Shown: positions 9,998 to 18,952 of the stretch, in pieces
Layout: each line of letters opens with the position of its first letter
Position numbering within the stretch: position 1 is the first letter of the stretch
DNA from: Vibrio sp. DW001
GTDB lineage: Bacteria > Pseudomonadota > Gammaproteobacteria > Enterobacterales > Vibrionaceae
Assembly: GCF_029016285.1 (NCBI RefSeq)
Contig: NZ_CP091976.1
Location: 1,240,001-1,304,000, forward strand
Direction: 5' to 3'
DNA: 64,000 bases
The notes under the pieces: generated by a model
Database searches by the model: none
Told to the model about the DNA's origin: nothing
Seen by the model: only the letters and a program-made list of their open reading frames with translations
Program-made: the position numbers and the translations under genes

Positions 9998-10304
9998 GTC
10001 TTTTCTTGCAACGAGATCATCGTCTTTTTTTCTCATTTATTTTCATTTTCATAATTGTTTTTATAATAATAACAATAGATTAAATGTGAGAGTTGCAGGG
10101 GTAAGTACTTTGCTATGTAAAAAATGAATAGCCAATATAATTAACGAATTGTTCACATTAACAATAAACTGTTAACTTATTAACTAGCGGTCAGTCGGTC
10201 ACTTGGTAAAACGTGTAGATCGCATAAGTTGCTCTAATATAAAGGAAGAGGCTTATTTAGCTTACAGTGAGTTTGATAACTCGAACGAGAAAGAGGATGT
10301 TGAT
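9998..10304 (+). other. Promoter region of the TRAP operon
   Basis: Non-coding, AT-rich stretch of about 300 bases before dctP. The frame continues upstream of dctP to 10203, but that extension has no signal peptide and no ribosome binding site, so it is treated as leader. The region holds the LysR-type box at 10112-10132. Confidence 0.6.
10112..10132 (+). promoter_or_regulatory. LysR-type T-N11-A box upstream of dctP
   Basis: A perfect dyad GCTAT (10112-10116), 11 bases, ATAGC (10128-10132), with an A-tract in the centre. The same dyad occurs upstream of ligJ, ligI and (reverse orientation) ligC. It is probably bound by the tandem-HTH LysR regulator of this island. Confidence 0.65.
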
Positions 10305-11330
10305 ATGAAAAAGAAGATTTTAACGGCTGCACTAGCCATCTCCACCGTACTGATGGTTCAAGCGCCGGCACAAGCCGCAGAGTATACCCTTAGATTTGCC
10401 CATTTTTTCCCAGCGGTTGCGGGTCCCCACAAAAATATTTTTAAAGTATGGGCAGACAAAGTTGAGAGTGACTCTAATGGCCGAATAAAAATTGACTTCT
10501 ATCCTTCTTCCACTTTAGCTAAACCGCCAGCGCTTTATGATTCGGCTTCAAAAGGTATTGCGGATATTATCGCCACAGTACAGGGCTACACGGCCAATAA
10601 ATTTCCATTGACACAGATCGTTGAGTTACCGGGTGTATCAAAAAATGCCATGAACGGTTCGTGTGTAATACAAGGGTTGTATGATGAAGGGTTGATCTCA
10701 AGCGAGTACAAAAAAACCAAGCCATTGTATTTATTTACTCATGGACCAGGTCATATTAATACGACGGAAAAACTGGTCAAAACACCAGCCGATCTAGAGG
10801 GTCTTCGTATTCGACGACCAACCGCTGTTGTGGCGAAATTACTGGAAGGCCTAGGGGCTCAGCCCGTAGGTATGCCTGCACCGTCTTCTTATCAATCGGT
10901 TCAACGTGGTGTTATCGATGGTGTCATGCTGCCATGGGAAGGCCAATACTCATTTCGTCTAAATGAACTTACCCCCAAGCATACGGAAGTCGGAGGTTTG
11001 TATACGGCCGCTTTTGTCGTGACGATGAATAAAAACGTGTACAACAAGATGCCAAAAGATCTGCAAAAAGTTATTGATGATAACTCAGGTGCTGCGTGGT
11101 CTGCGATAGCGGCGAAAGTGTTTGATGATTTGGATGAAAAAGGTCGTGCTCAAGCGGTAGAAATGGGACATGAAATTTATACGGTTGAAGACGGCGCGGA
11201 CAATCCAGCTTGGAAACCCGTGCTAGACCAAGCAACCGAAGAGTACATCGAGTCTCTGGAGAAAAAACGCTTACCGGCTAAAAAAGTATACGCGCGTGCA
11301 CTTGAGTTGTCTGAATCTTGTCCTATGTAA
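10305..11330 (+). CDS. dctP: TRAP transporter solute-binding protein
   Basis: Periplasmic receptor of a TRAP importer. The start at 10305 gives a classical signal peptide (MKKKILTAALAIS... ending AQA) followed by the mature TLRFAHFFPAVAGPH. The DctP signature region with the conserved Arg lies in LEGLRIRRPTAVVAKLLEGLGAQPV near residue 165. About 341 residues, normal. Small and large permease genes follow after a hairpin. Position inside the protocatechuate island suggests uptake of an aromatic or related carboxylate; the substrate is not proven. Confidence 0.9.
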   Translation: MKKKILTAALAISTVLMVQAPAQAAEYTLRFAHFFPAVAGPHKNIFKVWADKVESDSNGRIKIDFYPSSTLAKPPALYDSASKGIADIIATVQGYTANKFPLTQIVELPGVSKNAMNGSCVIQGLYDEGLISSEYKKTKPLYLFTHGPGHINTTEKLVKTPADLEGLRIRRPTAVVAKLLEGLGAQPVGMPAPSSYQSVQRGVIDGVMLPWEGQYSFRLNELTPKHTEVGGLYTAAFVVTMNKNVYNKMPKDLQKVIDDNSGAAWSAIAAKVFDDLDEKGRAQAVEMGHEIYTVEDGADNPAWKPVLDQATEEYIESLEKKRLPAKKVYARALELSESCPM

Positions 11331-11343
11331 GTCATTTTAGTTG

Positions 11344-11374
11344 GCCCATCAGATCAGATAACGATGGGCTTTTT
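11344..11374 (+). terminator. Attenuating hairpin between dctP and dctQ
   Basis: GCCCATC (11344-11350) and GATGGGC (11363-11369) followed by TTTTT. Such a leaky terminator would make more receptor than permease. Confidence 0.7.
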
Positions 11375-11400
11375 GGGTCAATAGCTTCAAGGAGTAGGCT

Positions 11401-11916
11401 ATGAATGTGATAAATCGACTGATGGAAGGTCTGACCTTTGTTATGCATATGATAAGTGGAACCACACTAATCTGCATGATGTTTGTCACTCTATTTGATG
11501 TGTTAAGTCGAAGTCTTTTTGAAGCGACCAAAGGCTCAGTTGATATCACGTTCATCGGTGGTGTTGAGTTGATTAAATATGGACTGTTGATTGTTGTACT
11601 GTTTGCTTTACCTCATTCACTGGGGCGCTCTCAGGTTATCGTAGATTTATTTACAGATACACTTAAGACACGCACTAAAGCGACACTCGAAGGTTTTTAT
11701 ATTCTCGGTTTTGTCTTATTGGGATCGGGAATGAGTTATCGGTTTTACTGTGCGATCGAAGAGGCGGAAATGTCCGGTGAAACAACTCAGGATCTATTAA
11801 TACCGTTGGGTTACCTTTACGGTATATCGTCATTTGCCACCGCAGTTCTAGCCGTCACAGCCCTGTTATCATCATTGAATCTGTTTATTCATGGAAGAGA
11901 GGAACTGCCGAGATGA
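11401..11916 (+). CDS. dctQ: TRAP transporter small permease
   Basis: Four-TM membrane subunit of 171 residues. The family motif LFDVLSRSLFEAT near residue 30 and the GGVELIKYGLLIVVLFALPHS segment are typical of DctQ. A strong AAGGAG precedes the ATG. The gene overlaps the next by 4 bases (ATGA), so the two permease subunits are coupled. Confidence 0.9.
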   Translation: MNVINRLMEGLTFVMHMISGTTLICMMFVTLFDVLSRSLFEATKGSVDITFIGGVELIKYGLLIVVLFALPHSLGRSQVIVDLFTDTLKTRTKATLEGFYILGFVLLGSGMSYRFYCAIEEAEMSGETTQDLLIPLGYLYGISSFATAVLAVTALLSSLNLFIHGREELPR

Positions 11917-13199
11917 GTGCATCATTAATTGGATTTATCTGTATCCTTACTATGCTTGGATTCATTGCATTTCGTATGCCAATTGCGCTTGCGATGGCCT
12001 CGACGGGTTTCGTCGGATTTGGCATCATCATCGCTTTTGAGCCCGCATTAGCCATTCTGGATAGTGGTCCGTTCGAAACGCTTTCCAACTATAGCTTCAG
12101 CCCCATACCTATGTTTATTCTAATGGGCGTCTTTGCATCAAAAGCCAAGATGTCTCAAGAGCTGTTTGATGGCGCGAGAAAGATGTTTGGTAGCTGGCGA
12201 GGTGGGATGGCGTTGGCTGCGGTCACCTCCTGCGGTATTTTTTCTGCTATCTCCGGATCATCAATGGCAACCGCAGCGAGTATGTCGAGAGTTGCCTTGC
12301 CGGAAATGGAGAAAAACGGTTACGCGAAGTCATTGGCCTCTGGCACGTTAGCTGCTGGTGGTACATTGGGTATAATGATCCCGCCATCGATTGCGTTGTT
12401 ACTCTACGCTCTGATCACGGAACAGTCAGTGGGTGATATGTTTATCGCGGGTGTTATTCCGGGTCTATTAGGCCTCGCATTGTACTGTGTCACCATTGCC
12501 ATTGTCGTCTCGCTCTATCCCGAACTCGCTCAGCCCGGAGATAAAACCACGCTAAGAGAAAAAATAGTTGGTCTAAAAGGGCTTGCCCCATTTATGAGCG
12601 TATTTGCGTTGATCATTGGCGGCATTTATGGCGGTTTTTTTACGCCTACTGAAGCTGCCTCTATTGGAGCCGCAGGGACTTTTTTCATTGCCATCTTCCG
12701 TGGAATGCGATTCCAAGGGTTTCGCGAAGCGGTAGAAGAGACATTGTTTATGTCGGCGATGATATTTTTCATGATAATTGGTGCAGAAATCTTTGGTTAT
12801 TTCCTGTCGGTATCTCGCATCTCTTTTACTCTTGTAGAGATAGTTGAAGGTATGCAGTTGTCGCCCTATATGGTCCTTTTCTGCGTGCTGATATTGTTTA
12901 TTATTCTTGGTTGTGTGATGGACAGTTTAGCGATGCTCTTGCTCACCGTGCCCGTCGTGTATCCGCTTATAGAGTCCGCCGGGTTTGACCCTGTTTGGTT
13001 TGGCATTGTCGCGGTTATTACGGTAGAGCTTGGGTTAATTACCCCGCCTGTGGGTATGAATGTGTTTGTGATTAAGTCAGTTGCACCGGATATTCCGATC
13101 AAAGATATTTTTAAAGGCGTTTTCCCATTTGTATTGTCTGATGTGGTTCGTCTGGGACTTATTATTCTATTTCCAGCGCTGGCTGTGGGACTATTATAG
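11913..13199 (+). CDS. dctM: TRAP transporter large permease
   Basis: Catalytic membrane subunit of 428 residues with about 12 TM segments. DctM hallmarks are FRMPIALAMASTGFVGF, SCGIFSAISGSSMATAASM near residue 107, GTLGIMIPPSIALLLYA near residue 148 and a C-terminal ELGLITPPVGMNVFV. It overlaps dctQ by 4 bases and is followed after 12 bases by a hemerythrin gene on the same transcript. Confidence 0.95.
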   Translation: MSASLIGFICILTMLGFIAFRMPIALAMASTGFVGFGIIIAFEPALAILDSGPFETLSNYSFSPIPMFILMGVFASKAKMSQELFDGARKMFGSWRGGMALAAVTSCGIFSAISGSSMATAASMSRVALPEMEKNGYAKSLASGTLAAGGTLGIMIPPSIALLLYALITEQSVGDMFIAGVIPGLLGLALYCVTIAIVVSLYPELAQPGDKTTLREKIVGLKGLAPFMSVFALIIGGIYGGFFTPTEAASIGAAGTFFIAIFRGMRFQGFREAVEETLFMSAMIFFMIIGAEIFGYFLSVSRISFTLVEIVEGMQLSPYMVLFCVLILFIILGCVMDSLAMLLLTVPVVYPLIESAGFDPVWFGIVAVITVELGLITPPVGMNVFVIKSVAPDIPIKDIFKGVFPFVLSDVVRLGLIILFPALAVGLL

Positions 13200-13211
13200 G
13201 GAGAAAGTAGG

Positions 13212-13616
13212 ATGAGTACGCAATGGACCAAGGAGCTAAGCGTTGGAGACGAAGCAATTGATGATGATCATAAAGGGCTATTCAAGCTAATAGATGAGCT
13301 AAGTACCGCCAATATGAGCCACAGTTACATCAATTCGATATTGGATAGGTTGAAGCACTATACCGAAGAACATTTTAGTAAAGAAGAAGTCTATATGAAG
13401 CAGGTGAATTTTCCAGGATTGGATGAACATCTGGCTCAGCATAGAGCGTTCGAAGAGTGGCTTAAAACCATACGTTCGATGTATGCCAGATTTCCCCAAA
13501 GCCCTTTTATCGTCGGTGATTCGGTAAACAGTTATCTGCAACGTTGGCTTAAAGAACATATCCTTGAAGAGGACATGAAGTATCGCGACTTTATTGTATC
13601 TCACAAAAAACAGTAG
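13212..13616 (+). CDS. Bacteriohemerythrin
   Basis: Single-domain hemerythrin of 134 residues that should bind O2 at a di-iron site. Iron ligands are visible in order: HKGLF near residue 21, HYTEEHFSKEE near 55-62, HLAQHRAFEEW near 78-82, and HILEEDMKY near 118-122. It starts 12 bases after dctM with a GGGAGAAAG ribosome binding site and is followed by a terminator, so it is the last gene of the TRAP operon. A role in delivering or sensing O2 for the oxygenases PobA and LigAB is an inference from position only. Confidence 0.92.
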   Translation: MSTQWTKELSVGDEAIDDDHKGLFKLIDELSTANMSHSYINSILDRLKHYTEEHFSKEEVYMKQVNFPGLDEHLAQHRAFEEWLKTIRSMYARFPQSPFIVGDSVNSYLQRWLKEHILEEDMKYRDFIVSHKKQ

Positions 13617-13636
13617 AGCGTAATGCTTTATTTAGA

Positions 13637-13666
13637 ATGGCTCTAACGGTTGTTAGGGTCATTTTT
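13637..13666 (+). terminator. Terminator after the TRAP-hemerythrin operon
   Basis: An 11-bp stem (13637-13647 with 13652-13662, two G-U pairs), a GGTT loop and a T run. Confidence 0.8.
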
Positions 13667-13674
13667 ATATTTGA

Positions 13675-14916
13675 TCACGGCTCTTCTACTGCCAATTTAA
13701 TCCCTTTTTCTTTCAGAATATCTAAAAACTGTTTTTGCGTTGCGGTGGGTTTCCACTCTTTGCGAACGGTAATACCGATAGGGCGATTGGCGTGTTTTAT
13801 CGGAAATGGCACAACACAGAGGAGACCAGTATCAAGTTCTTGTTGCACTTGGTGCTCAGAGATCATCGTCATTCGCTCGCTTCCTTGCAACAGAGAACGA
13901 ATAAGAATGTGCGAATTTGATTCAACGATCTTAATTGGTGCCGGCACCTCAGCCTCAGAAAACAGGTTTTCAAAAATAGTGCGGGTTGGCGCCCCTTTAC
14001 GTGGGATGACCCATGACCCTCGAGATAATTTTTCCAGATCTAATTGGGTATCAGAGACGCAGGGATGATCGGGGTGGGCGACAATGACGACATTCGAAGA
14101 GAAAAGCTCTTCCTGTATGACATCTTCGCTAGGCGAAGGAAAGCGCAATGCGCCAATCAACATATCAACGTCTGCGAACCTTAAATGAGACAACAGGTCA
14201 TCATAAGGACCATCGTAAATACTGAAATTAAAGTCGGGATGGTGATGGGTAAATTCAATAATAGCGTTGGGTAAAATAGACGTTCTTGCCAACGGCATAC
14301 TGCCGACAAACATGTGCCCTATCTCGATATTATTGAGTGCACTGATTTCTACCTTGCCTTGATTGATTTCAGAAAATGCCAATTTTGCTGCGCGCATTAA
14401 TGCCAGCGCTGCTTTGGTTGGGCTAATGCCGAAACTGGTTTTTTCAAACAGCGTTACCCCCAATAGACTCTCTAGATCTCTACCTGAACGATGCAGAGAG
14501 GATTGAGAAACTCCAACTTCACGGCCTGCGCTACTGAAGCTCTTTGCAGATGATATTGCTATCAGTGCCTTAAGTTGCGTTGTGGTGATGAGGCTCAGGA
14601 GCGATTGGGCGTTCGCGCCTTTTTTCTCACTGCCATACTTTATGGATTCTCGGATCCCTTCGCGCAAGATATCCAATGCTCGCGACACTCGGTTAGCCAG
14701 AATGTCACCGCTTTGAGTTGTGTACATACCGGTACTCTTTCTATCGAACAAAGAGGTGTCTAATGCAGTTTCAAGCTTTGAAATAGCTTGGGTAATCGCG
14801 GGTTGTGATAGAAAGACAACGTCTGTTGCTTTGCTAATACTTTTACATTCACTAATGGCAAAAAACGCCCTTAAGTGCCTGATATTTTGAATGTTATCTT
14901 TCACGTTCATCTCCAT
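13675..14916 (-). CDS. LysR-type regulator with two N-terminal HTH domains
   Basis: At 413 residues it is about 100 longer than a normal LysR protein because the DNA-binding domain is present twice. HTH 1 covers about residues 13-72 (LRAFFAISECKSISKATDV..., SQPAITQAISKLE). HTH 2 covers about 112-171 (LKALIAISSAKSFSSAGREV..., SQSSLHRSGRDLE). The effector-binding domain runs from about 195 to 405 (VGSMPLARTSILPNAI). It is divergent from ligJ with a T-N11-A box between them. It is the likely activator of the protocatechuate 4,5-cleavage genes, sensing a pathway intermediate; that role is inferred. Confidence 0.9.
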   Translation of the reverse strand: MEMNVKDNIQNIRHLRAFFAISECKSISKATDVVFLSQPAITQAISKLETALDTSLFDRKSTGMYTTQSGDILANRVSRALDILREGIRESIKYGSEKKGANAQSLLSLITTTQLKALIAISSAKSFSSAGREVGVSQSSLHRSGRDLESLLGVTLFEKTSFGISPTKAALALMRAAKLAFSEINQGKVEISALNNIEIGHMFVGSMPLARTSILPNAIIEFTHHHPDFNFSIYDGPYDDLLSHLRFADVDMLIGALRFPSPSEDVIQEELFSSNVVIVAHPDHPCVSDTQLDLEKLSRGSWVIPRKGAPTRTIFENLFSEAEVPAPIKIVESNSHILIRSLLQGSERMTMISEHQVQQELDTGLLCVVPFPIKHANRPIGITVRKEWKPTATQKQFLDILKEKGIKLAVEEP

Positions 14917-14938
14917 TTGGTACGCCTACTTAGCATAG

Positions 14939-14959
14939 CCTATAGCAAAAACTAATAGC
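14939..14959. promoter_or_regulatory. LysR-type T-N11-A box between the LysR gene and ligJ
   Basis: CCTAT (14939-14943), 11 bases, ATAGC (14955-14959). The centre plus right arm, CAAAAACTAATA, is identical to the box upstream of ligI, and both are followed about 10 bases later by AAATTGAAAT. It lies 23 bases from the LysR start and 67 bases from ligJ, so it could serve both activation and autoregulation. Confidence 0.75.
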
Positions 14960-15026
14960 AATGTAAGCAAATTGAAATAGCCAATTCCACGTCACAAATT
15001 GATACTAAAACAATGAAGGAGCCACA

Positions 15027-16070
15027 ATGCGTGGCAAAACAAACGAAAGAGAGCGGATTATGATTATCGATTGCCATGGACATTACACAACAACGCCTCC
15101 GGGCGTTGGAGATTATCGTGAAAAGCAAAAAGAGGCGATTTCAAAGGATCCTACGTTTAAAGGTCGCCGTGGACAATTCGTTGTCTCTGATGATGAAATT
15201 ATTGAATCTATCGAAACCAATCAACTTAGACTGCAACAAGAACGTGGTACCGACCTAACCATTTTTTCTCCACGAGCAAGCTGGATGGGGCATCATCTTG
15301 GTAATGAACACACGAGTCAATATTGGACTGAAAATCAAAATGACTTAATTCGTCGGGTGTGTGACCTTTTTCCTAAAAATTTCGCCCCTGTCGCTCAGTT
15401 ACCGCAATCACCAGGAGTAGGCCCTGCCACGTCCGTTGCCGAGTTAGTACGTTGTGTTGAAGAGATGGATTTTATCGGCTGTAATCTTAACCCGGATCCT
15501 TCAGGTGGATTTTGGCAAGATGCGTCGCTAGGGGATAAATCGTTTTATCCGCTGTATGCAAAGATGTGCGAGCTAGACGTACCCGCAATGATCCATGTGA
15601 GTGCCTCATGTAATGACTGTTTCCATACGACTGGCTCGCATTATTTAGGGGCGGATACAACTGGCTTCCAGCAGCTTGTTATGTCGGATGTGTTCAAAGA
15701 TTTTCCCGAATTAAAAATCATCATTCCTCATGGTGGGGGTGCAGTACCTTACCACTGGGGAAGGTTTCGTGGCTTGATGCAAGATCAGGGCTTTGCGCCG
15801 CTTGAAGAGTCAGCCTTGAATAATATCTACTTCGATACATGCGTCTACCATCAGAAAGGTATCGATTTATTACTCGATATCATACCGACTAAAAACATTC
15901 TATTCGCCTCTGAAATGATAGGCGCTGTTCGTGGTATTGACCCAGAAACAGGACATTATTTTGATGATACTAAGCGCTATATCGACAACAACGAAAAACT
16001 GTCCGCCGAAGAGAAAAGCCTGATTTTTGAAGGGAATGCCCGTCGTGTGTTCAGTCGCTTAAAAGTCTAA
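15027..16070 (+). CDS. ligJ: 4-oxalomesaconate hydratase
   Basis: Amidohydrolase-2 family enzyme that hydrates 4-oxalomesaconate to 4-carboxy-4-hydroxy-2-oxoadipate in the protocatechuate 4,5-cleavage pathway. The N-terminal DCHGHYTTTP metal motif, HVSASCNDCFHTTG near residue 195, IPHGGGAVPYHWGRF near 240 and LFASEMIGAVRGIDP match LigJ. The first ATG (15027) has an excellent AAGGAG; an internal ATG at 15060 (MIIDCHGHY) would match the N-terminus of relatives more closely and remains possible. First gene of ligJ-ligK-galD. Confidence 0.92.
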   Translation: MRGKTNERERIMIIDCHGHYTTTPPGVGDYREKQKEAISKDPTFKGRRGQFVVSDDEIIESIETNQLRLQQERGTDLTIFSPRASWMGHHLGNEHTSQYWTENQNDLIRRVCDLFPKNFAPVAQLPQSPGVGPATSVAELVRCVEEMDFIGCNLNPDPSGGFWQDASLGDKSFYPLYAKMCELDVPAMIHVSASCNDCFHTTGSHYLGADTTGFQQLVMSDVFKDFPELKIIIPHGGGAVPYHWGRFRGLMQDQGFAPLEESALNNIYFDTCVYHQKGIDLLLDIIPTKNILFASEMIGAVRGIDPETGHYFDDTKRYIDNNEKLSAEEKSLIFEGNARRVFSRLKV

Positions 16071-16123
16071 ATTAGATCGAAATAAACGTAAGCATTCACC
16101 AGTAACGTCAGTAAAGGAGAGAT

Positions 16124-16804
16124 GTGATGCAAGAGAACATAGTGGTACAACATATCGAAAGAGCAGACCCTAAAGTCATTGAAGGCTTAGCGAGATGTGG
16201 CGTGGCAACCGTGCATGAAGCTCAAGGTCGACGTGGTCTCCTTGCTGACCATTTACGCCCCATCCAGCAGGATGTATCCGTGGCTGGATCAGCGATTACT
16301 ATCTCTGGTGCGGCGGGAGATAACTGGATGATGCATGTTGCGATAGAGCAATGTCAAAGTGGTGACATTATGGTTTTCGCCCCCACATCACCATCGAATT
16401 TCGGTTTCTTTGGTGACCTGTTAGCAACATCCGCTCAGGCCCGTGGCGTTAAAGGTTTGATTATAGATGGGGGTGTAAGGGACACGTGTGTACTTCGAGA
16501 GATGTGTTTTCCCGTTTGGTCGAAACATGTTTTTTCCCAAGGCACCATCAAAGAGACGTTAGGTTCGGTGAATACGGCAATGGTCTGCGCGGATGAATGG
16601 ATCAATGCGGGTGACGTTATTGTCGCTGACGATGATGGCGTTGTTGTTGTGAGACGAGAAGAAGCCGGAGCCGTATTGGTGGAAGCATTGGCTCGAGAAG
16701 AAAGAGAAGAGGCGAAACGGATTCGAATGGCGAACGGTGAGCTTGGACTGGATATTTACAACATGCGTTCCCGTTTGGAAGAGAAAGGGCTCAAATATGT
16801 CTAA
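16124..16804 (+). CDS. ligK: 4-carboxy-4-hydroxy-2-oxoadipate aldolase / oxaloacetate decarboxylase
   Basis: Class II aldolase of the RraA-like (HMG/CHA) family. It splits 4-carboxy-4-hydroxy-2-oxoadipate into pyruvate and oxaloacetate, the last step of the pathway. Visible motifs are [13 protein letters not shown] near residue 26 and the metal/substrate site [16 protein letters not shown] near residue 115. The C-terminal extension rich in Glu/Arg is typical of LigK. Two Met codons begin the frame (the ATG at 16127, with AAGGAGAG upstream, is equally good). The end overlaps galD by 8 bases. Confidence 0.92.
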   Translation: MMQENIVVQHIERADPKVIEGLARCGVATVHEAQGRRGLLADHLRPIQQDVSVAGSAITISGAAGDNWMMHVAIEQCQSGDIMVFAPTSPSNFGFFGDLLATSAQARGVKGLIIDGGVRDTCVLREMCFPVWSKHVFSQGTIKETLGSVNTAMVCADEWINAGDVIVADDDGVVVVRREEAGAVLVEALAREEREEAKRIRMANGELGLDIYNMRSRLEEKGLKYV

Positions 16805-17849
16805 ATCCATTCCATGCATGTGGATGCGCGGGGGCACGTCAAAAGCGGCGTATTTTTTGGCTGAAGACCTACCTCAAGATATGGAACAGAGGGATAAGTT
16901 GCTGTTAAAAGTGATGGGGTCACCTGACCCCAGACAGATAGATGGTATTGGTGGCGCCGACCCTTTAACGTCTAAAGTGGCAGTGATAAAAAAATCACAA
17001 AGGGATAGGGTCGATATCGACTACTTGTTTTTACAAGTGTTTGTTGATAGAGCGGTGGTATCTGACGCACAAAATTGTGGCAATATTTTGTCTGGTGTTG
17101 GCCCTTTCTCTATCGAGAGAGGCTTGGTTGAAGCCGTTGGAGAAACGACGACGGTGTCAATTTACATGGAGAATACCGGACAGGTAGCCACGGTAACCAT
17201 TCAGACTCGGAACGGTGAGGTGGTTTATGACGGGAATGCCTGTATTGACGGTGTTCCGGGTTCCTCTAGCCCGATTCCTATTGCGTTTAAGGATACGGCA
17301 GGGTCAACCTGTGGTCGTCTGCTTCCGACCGGTAATGAAGTTGACGAGATAGAAGGTGTTAACGTCACCTGTATCGACAATGGCATGCCCGTGGTTATTT
17401 TAGCGGCCAGTGATTTTGGTTTGTCAGGAACGGAATCACGAGAAACACTGGATAAAAATGAATCATTAAAAGCCAAACTGGAGACTATCCGTCTGCAAGT
17501 AGGGCCTTTAATGAACCTTGGAGATGTGACGCATAAATCGGTGCCTAAAATGACGTTAGTAAGCCCAGCAATGAAAGGTACCATTTCAACAAGAAGCTTT
17601 ATTCCTCACCGATGTCATGCCTCTATTGGTGTATTGGGTGCGGTGAGCGTAGCGACGGCTTGTACATTGAAAGCCTCACCGGCTTATCGGTTGTCTAACA
17701 TAACGAATGGCGATCATAAAGTAATATCTGTTGAACATCCTATTGGCGAAACGACGGTGATTCTGGAACTGGATAATGAAGGTAGAGTAGAAAACTCCGC
17801 AATTTTAAGAACCGCACGGAAACTGTTTGATGGAAATGTATTTGTTTAA
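16797..17849 (+). CDS. galD: 4-oxalomesaconate tautomerase
   Basis: PrpF/diaminopimelate-epimerase-fold isomerase that converts the keto and enol forms of 4-oxalomesaconate (GalD/LigU). The start [20 protein letters not shown] at 16797 fits the family, and the frame upstream of it lies inside ligK. Active-site segments are WMRGGTSK, the loop [13 protein letters not shown] with a Cys near residue 88, and [10 protein letters not shown]. About 350 residues, normal. It is the last gene of the operon and converges on the aldo/keto reductase, with a strong hairpin between them. Confidence 0.9.
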   Translation: MSKSIPCMWMRGGTSKAAYFLAEDLPQDMEQRDKLLLKVMGSPDPRQIDGIGGADPLTSKVAVIKKSQRDRVDIDYLFLQVFVDRAVVSDAQNCGNILSGVGPFSIERGLVEAVGETTTVSIYMENTGQVATVTIQTRNGEVVYDGNACIDGVPGSSSPIPIAFKDTAGSTCGRLLPTGNEVDEIEGVNVTCIDNGMPVVILAASDFGLSGTESRETLDKNESLKAKLETIRLQVGPLMNLGDVTHKSVPKMTLVSPAMKGTISTRSFIPHRCHASIGVLGAVSVATACTLKASPAYRLSNITNGDHKVISVEHPIGETTVILELDNEGRVENSAILRTARKLFDGNVFV

Positions 17850-17887
17850 ACGATAGGGCCTTGTTTAACGAGTAAGGCCCTATCGTT
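17849..17887. terminator. Bidirectional hairpin between galD and the aldo/keto reductase gene
   Basis: Perfect 14-bp arms, AACGATAGGGCCTT (17849-17862) and AAGGCCCTATCGTT (17874-17887), with an 11-base loop. It lies between convergent genes and overlaps the galD stop codon. Confidence 0.85.
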
Positions 17888-17900
17888 CGCTTACTTGTTG

Positions 17901-18941
17901 TTAAGCAAATTCTTCGGTATCTATTTCTAATTGAGTTGCTCGGTTATAGCGTTCGCCTGCAACGGTGGTTTGGTTGATAATGCTACCCATTTCAGCGATC
18001 AAGTCAGGGGAAACCGAACATCGTGCGGCATGGATGTTTTCTTGCAGATGGGAAAAGTTGGTTGTGCCAGGAATTACATGGATATTGTCAGCTTTTGCGA
18101 GTAACCATGATAGCGCCAAGGTGGCCAGAGTGACCATCTGAGCAGGGTCGAATTTCGCGATATCATGAGAGACAAGTAATTCGAGCCGCTTTACTAACGC
18201 TAGGTTATGGGCAAAGTGCTCGCGATCAAACCGCGGCATAGCATGACGAATATCGTTGGGGGAAAAGTCTGTCGGCTCGGTGATATTACCAGTCAACATG
18301 CCGCGGCCTACAGGGCTAAACGCGACGAATGCCGTTCCTAGTTCAATACACTTGTCCAATATGGCAATCTCTGGATTGCGTGTCCATAATGAGTATTCCG
18401 ATTGTACGGCCGCAATAGGGTGCGTTGAATGTGCTTTGGTCAGTATCTCAGAGGAGACTTCGGACAATCCAATTTGACGAATTTTTCCTTCATCCACAAG
18501 TCTGGATAATTCGCCGACACTCTCTTCAATAGGGACGCTCTTATCCCAGCGATGCAGGTAATAGAGATCAATCACATCGGTATTGAGCCTTTTGAGGCTA
18601 GCCTCACAAGTCCTACGGATGCTTTCTGGCCGACCATTGATTTCTTTTTTACCATTCGTCCCTTTAAACATCCCGCATTTACTGGCGAGTATATAGTCGG
18701 AACGCCGGTGGCCTACGGCTTTAGCGACGAGTTGTTCATTGGCACCAAAGTCATATAAAGCCGCGGTGTCCAACATGTTATAGCCCATATCTAATGCGGT
18801 ATTGAGTAAGCGTATGCTACTTTTCTCGTCTGGTGGAATACCGTAAGCGTGAGAAAGGTTCATGCAACCCAGACCTACGGGGTTACATGAAAATGGGCCG
18901 ATAGAACGCGGTTTCATTTCAGTGAATGTTATTGAAGACAT
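17901..18941 (-). CDS. Aldo/keto reductase
   Basis: NAD(P)H-dependent oxidoreductase of 346 residues with the AKR catalytic tetrad visible: Asp and Tyr in MLDTAALYDFG near residue 60, Lys in LASKCGMF near 86 and His in YLHRWD near 130. The NADP-binding end HVIPGTTNFSHLQEN near 300 is also present. It starts 11 bases after ligC in the same direction, so it belongs to the ligC transcript. It is not a known enzyme of the pathway and may reduce an aromatic or semialdehyde intermediate; this is inferred from position only. Confidence 0.9.
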   Translation of the reverse strand: MSSITFTEMKPRSIGPFSCNPVGLGCMNLSHAYGIPPDEKSSIRLLNTALDMGYNMLDTAALYDFGANEQLVAKAVGHRRSDYILASKCGMFKGTNGKKEINGRPESIRRTCEASLKRLNTDVIDLYYLHRWDKSVPIEESVGELSRLVDEGKIRQIGLSEVSSEILTKAHSTHPIAAVQSEYSLWTRNPEIAILDKCIELGTAFVAFSPVGRGMLTGNITEPTDFSPNDIRHAMPRFDREHFAHNLALVKRLELLVSHDIAKFDPAQMVTLATLALSWLLAKADNIHVIPGTTNFSHLQENIHAARCSVSPDLIAEMGSIINQTTVAGERYNRATQLEIDTEEFA

Positions 18942-18952
18942 TCAGCTCTCCT

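Noticed and set aside
10203..10304. N-terminal extension of the dctP frame
   Set aside because: It would put 34 polar residues before a perfect signal peptide, and there is no ribosome binding site at the upstream start.
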